Shown: positions 5,577 to 6,360 of the stretch, one piece after another
How positions within the stretch are numbered: the first letter of the stretch is position 1
How the letters are laid out: every line of letters begins with the position of its first letter
Assembly (NCBI GenBank): GCA_030599405.1
Contig: JAUVOB010000091.1
Span: 1-6,360, forward strand
DNA length: 6,360 nucleotides
Source: Chloroflexota bacterium
GTDB taxonomy: Bacteria; Chloroflexota; Anaerolineae; Promineifilales; Promineifilaceae
Reading direction: 5' to 3'
Notes under the pieces: model-generated
The model's input: the letters and a program-made list of their open reading frames with translations, nothing else
Told to the model about the DNA's origin: nothing
Database searches by the model: none
Program-made: the position numbers and the translations under genes

Positions 5577-6359
5577 TTAAATGATCCTGCTCCTGATCTT
5601 CGAGCTGGCGTAGTCAAGAGAAGCCACAACGATGGCGATCGACAGCATCATCACACTGGCCTGGCGGTAGCGAAGGAGTTTAATGTTCTGGGTTAGGACG
5701 AATCCAATTCCACCGCCTCCTACGAAACCGATGATGGTCGACATTCTGACGTTTATATCCCAACGATAGAGGGCAAAAGCGGTGAAAGGGGGAACTATCT
5801 GGGGTATTACCGCGTAGAATATGCGTTGGATGCTATTCGCTCCAGTAGCTGTAATTGCTTCTACGGGACCCTCGTCGATTCCCTCGATTTGCTCTGAGAA
5901 TAGTTTACCCAAGGCGGCAATAGAATGAAGGGTCAGAGCCAGAATGCCTGCAAAGGGTCCTAGGCTAACCCATACGACAAAAACGATACCCATGATCAAT
6001 GGTTCGATCGAACGAAGGATATTCAATATTGAACGGGAAATCGTGTAGATAACAGAGCCAATGCCGAATGGTCGACCTGGGCTGATAACCAATCCGAGTA
6101 GCCCCAGGGCTAATCCGCCGATAATCGCCGGAAGCGTCGTCCATCTCTCTGGCTGATCGAACTCAAATAACCAATGCAGTATCGAGCCGATGGTAAAGAT
6201 AACAATAAATGCGCCCATTGCGGAAACAAGACCAGTGAGAATCCTGGCTGGTAAGTCTGGCCATCTTATGACCGCGTCTTGTGCATATCGACTCCCATAA
6301 GATGCTGCCAAAACACTAGCAATTAGGGCTGCAAAAAACGGAAGCAGGAAGCGTAACAT
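5577..6359 (-). CDS. phnE: Phosphonate-type ABC transporter permease (5' end at or beyond window edge)
   Basis: The inner-membrane permease subunit of a PhnCDE-type importer for phosphonate, phosphite or related anions; it would pair with a PhnC ATPase and a PhnD binding protein. The EAA coupling loop that contacts the ATPase is EAITATGANSIQRIFYAVIPQ, residues 167-187, with the invariant glycine at 173. Strong PhnE hallmarks surround it: NILRSIEPL (113-121), SLGPFAGILAL (132-142), IDEGPVEA (161-168), ALYRWDINVR (196-205) and GGGGIGF (214-220). The C-terminus ends in basic residues, as in the E. coli protein. Hydrophobic segments are at about 2-20, 40-64, 76-94, 119-145, 183-199, 206-222 and 234-250. 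The residues before 110 match the family poorly, including the first permease helix. The ATG at 6359 gives a normal length of 260, but any ribosome binding site lies outside the window, so the gene may start further right. Confidence 0.9.
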   Translation of the reverse strand: MLRFLLPFFAALIASVLAASYGSRYAQDAVIRWPDLPARILTGLVSAMGAFIVIFTIGSILHWLFEFDQPERWTTLPAIIGGLALGLLGLVISPGRPFGIGSVIYTISRSILNILRSIEPLIMGIVFVVWVSLGPFAGILALTLHSIAALGKLFSEQIEGIDEGPVEAITATGANSIQRIFYAVIPQIVPPFTAFALYRWDINVRMSTIIGFVGGGGIGFVLTQNIKLLRYRQASVMMLSIAIVVASLDYASSKIRSRII

Positions 6360-6360
6360 G

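Overview
The window reads as ordinary bacterial chromosome of moderate GC. The best guess at the source is a member of the Chloroflexota (Anaerolineae-like). This is an inference from the flavour of the proteins: a methionyl-tRNA synthetase tail, a DUF2142-type membrane protein with a WQAPDEPAH motif, a WaaE-like glycosyltransferase and a PhnE permease. It was not tested by any search. No mobile element, CRISPR array, rRNA or tRNA was recognised.

Layout. At the left edge lies the 3' end of metG on the plus strand (2-463), followed by a 583-base stretch with no convincing gene. A compact plus-strand group comes next: a metal-dependent O-methyltransferase (1047-1685), a multi-spanning DUF2142/GT-C-like membrane protein (1719-3065) and an uncharacterised 81-residue protein (3073-3318). 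Gaps of 33 and 7 bases suggest one transcript. Converging on it across a 69-base gap is a minus-strand pair of family 2 glycosyltransferases: a rhamnosyltransferase-like enzyme (4212-5132) is read first, then a WaaE/KdtX-like enzyme (3388-4203). The second gene starts at GTG, and its Shine-Dalgarno sequence overlaps the stop codon of the first, so the two are probably translationally coupled. Further right is a 444-base non-coding stretch with a strong imperfect hairpin (5363-5434). The window ends with a phosphonate-type ABC transporter permease, phnE, on the minus strand (5577-6359), whose start lies at or beyond the window edge.

How the genes fit together. The central 4 kb looks like a small envelope-glycan locus. 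Two cytoplasmic-face GT2 enzymes would extend a lipid-linked or surface polysaccharide. The membrane protein resembles polyprenyl-phosphate-dependent GT-C transferases. The methyltransferase may modify a small molecule or glycan precursor, although its family gives no substrate. metG and phnE appear to be unrelated flanking genes.

No clearly new multi-gene system is visible. The items most worth a second look are the intergenic hairpin at 5363-5434, the unknown 81-residue protein, and the two long gene-poor stretches.
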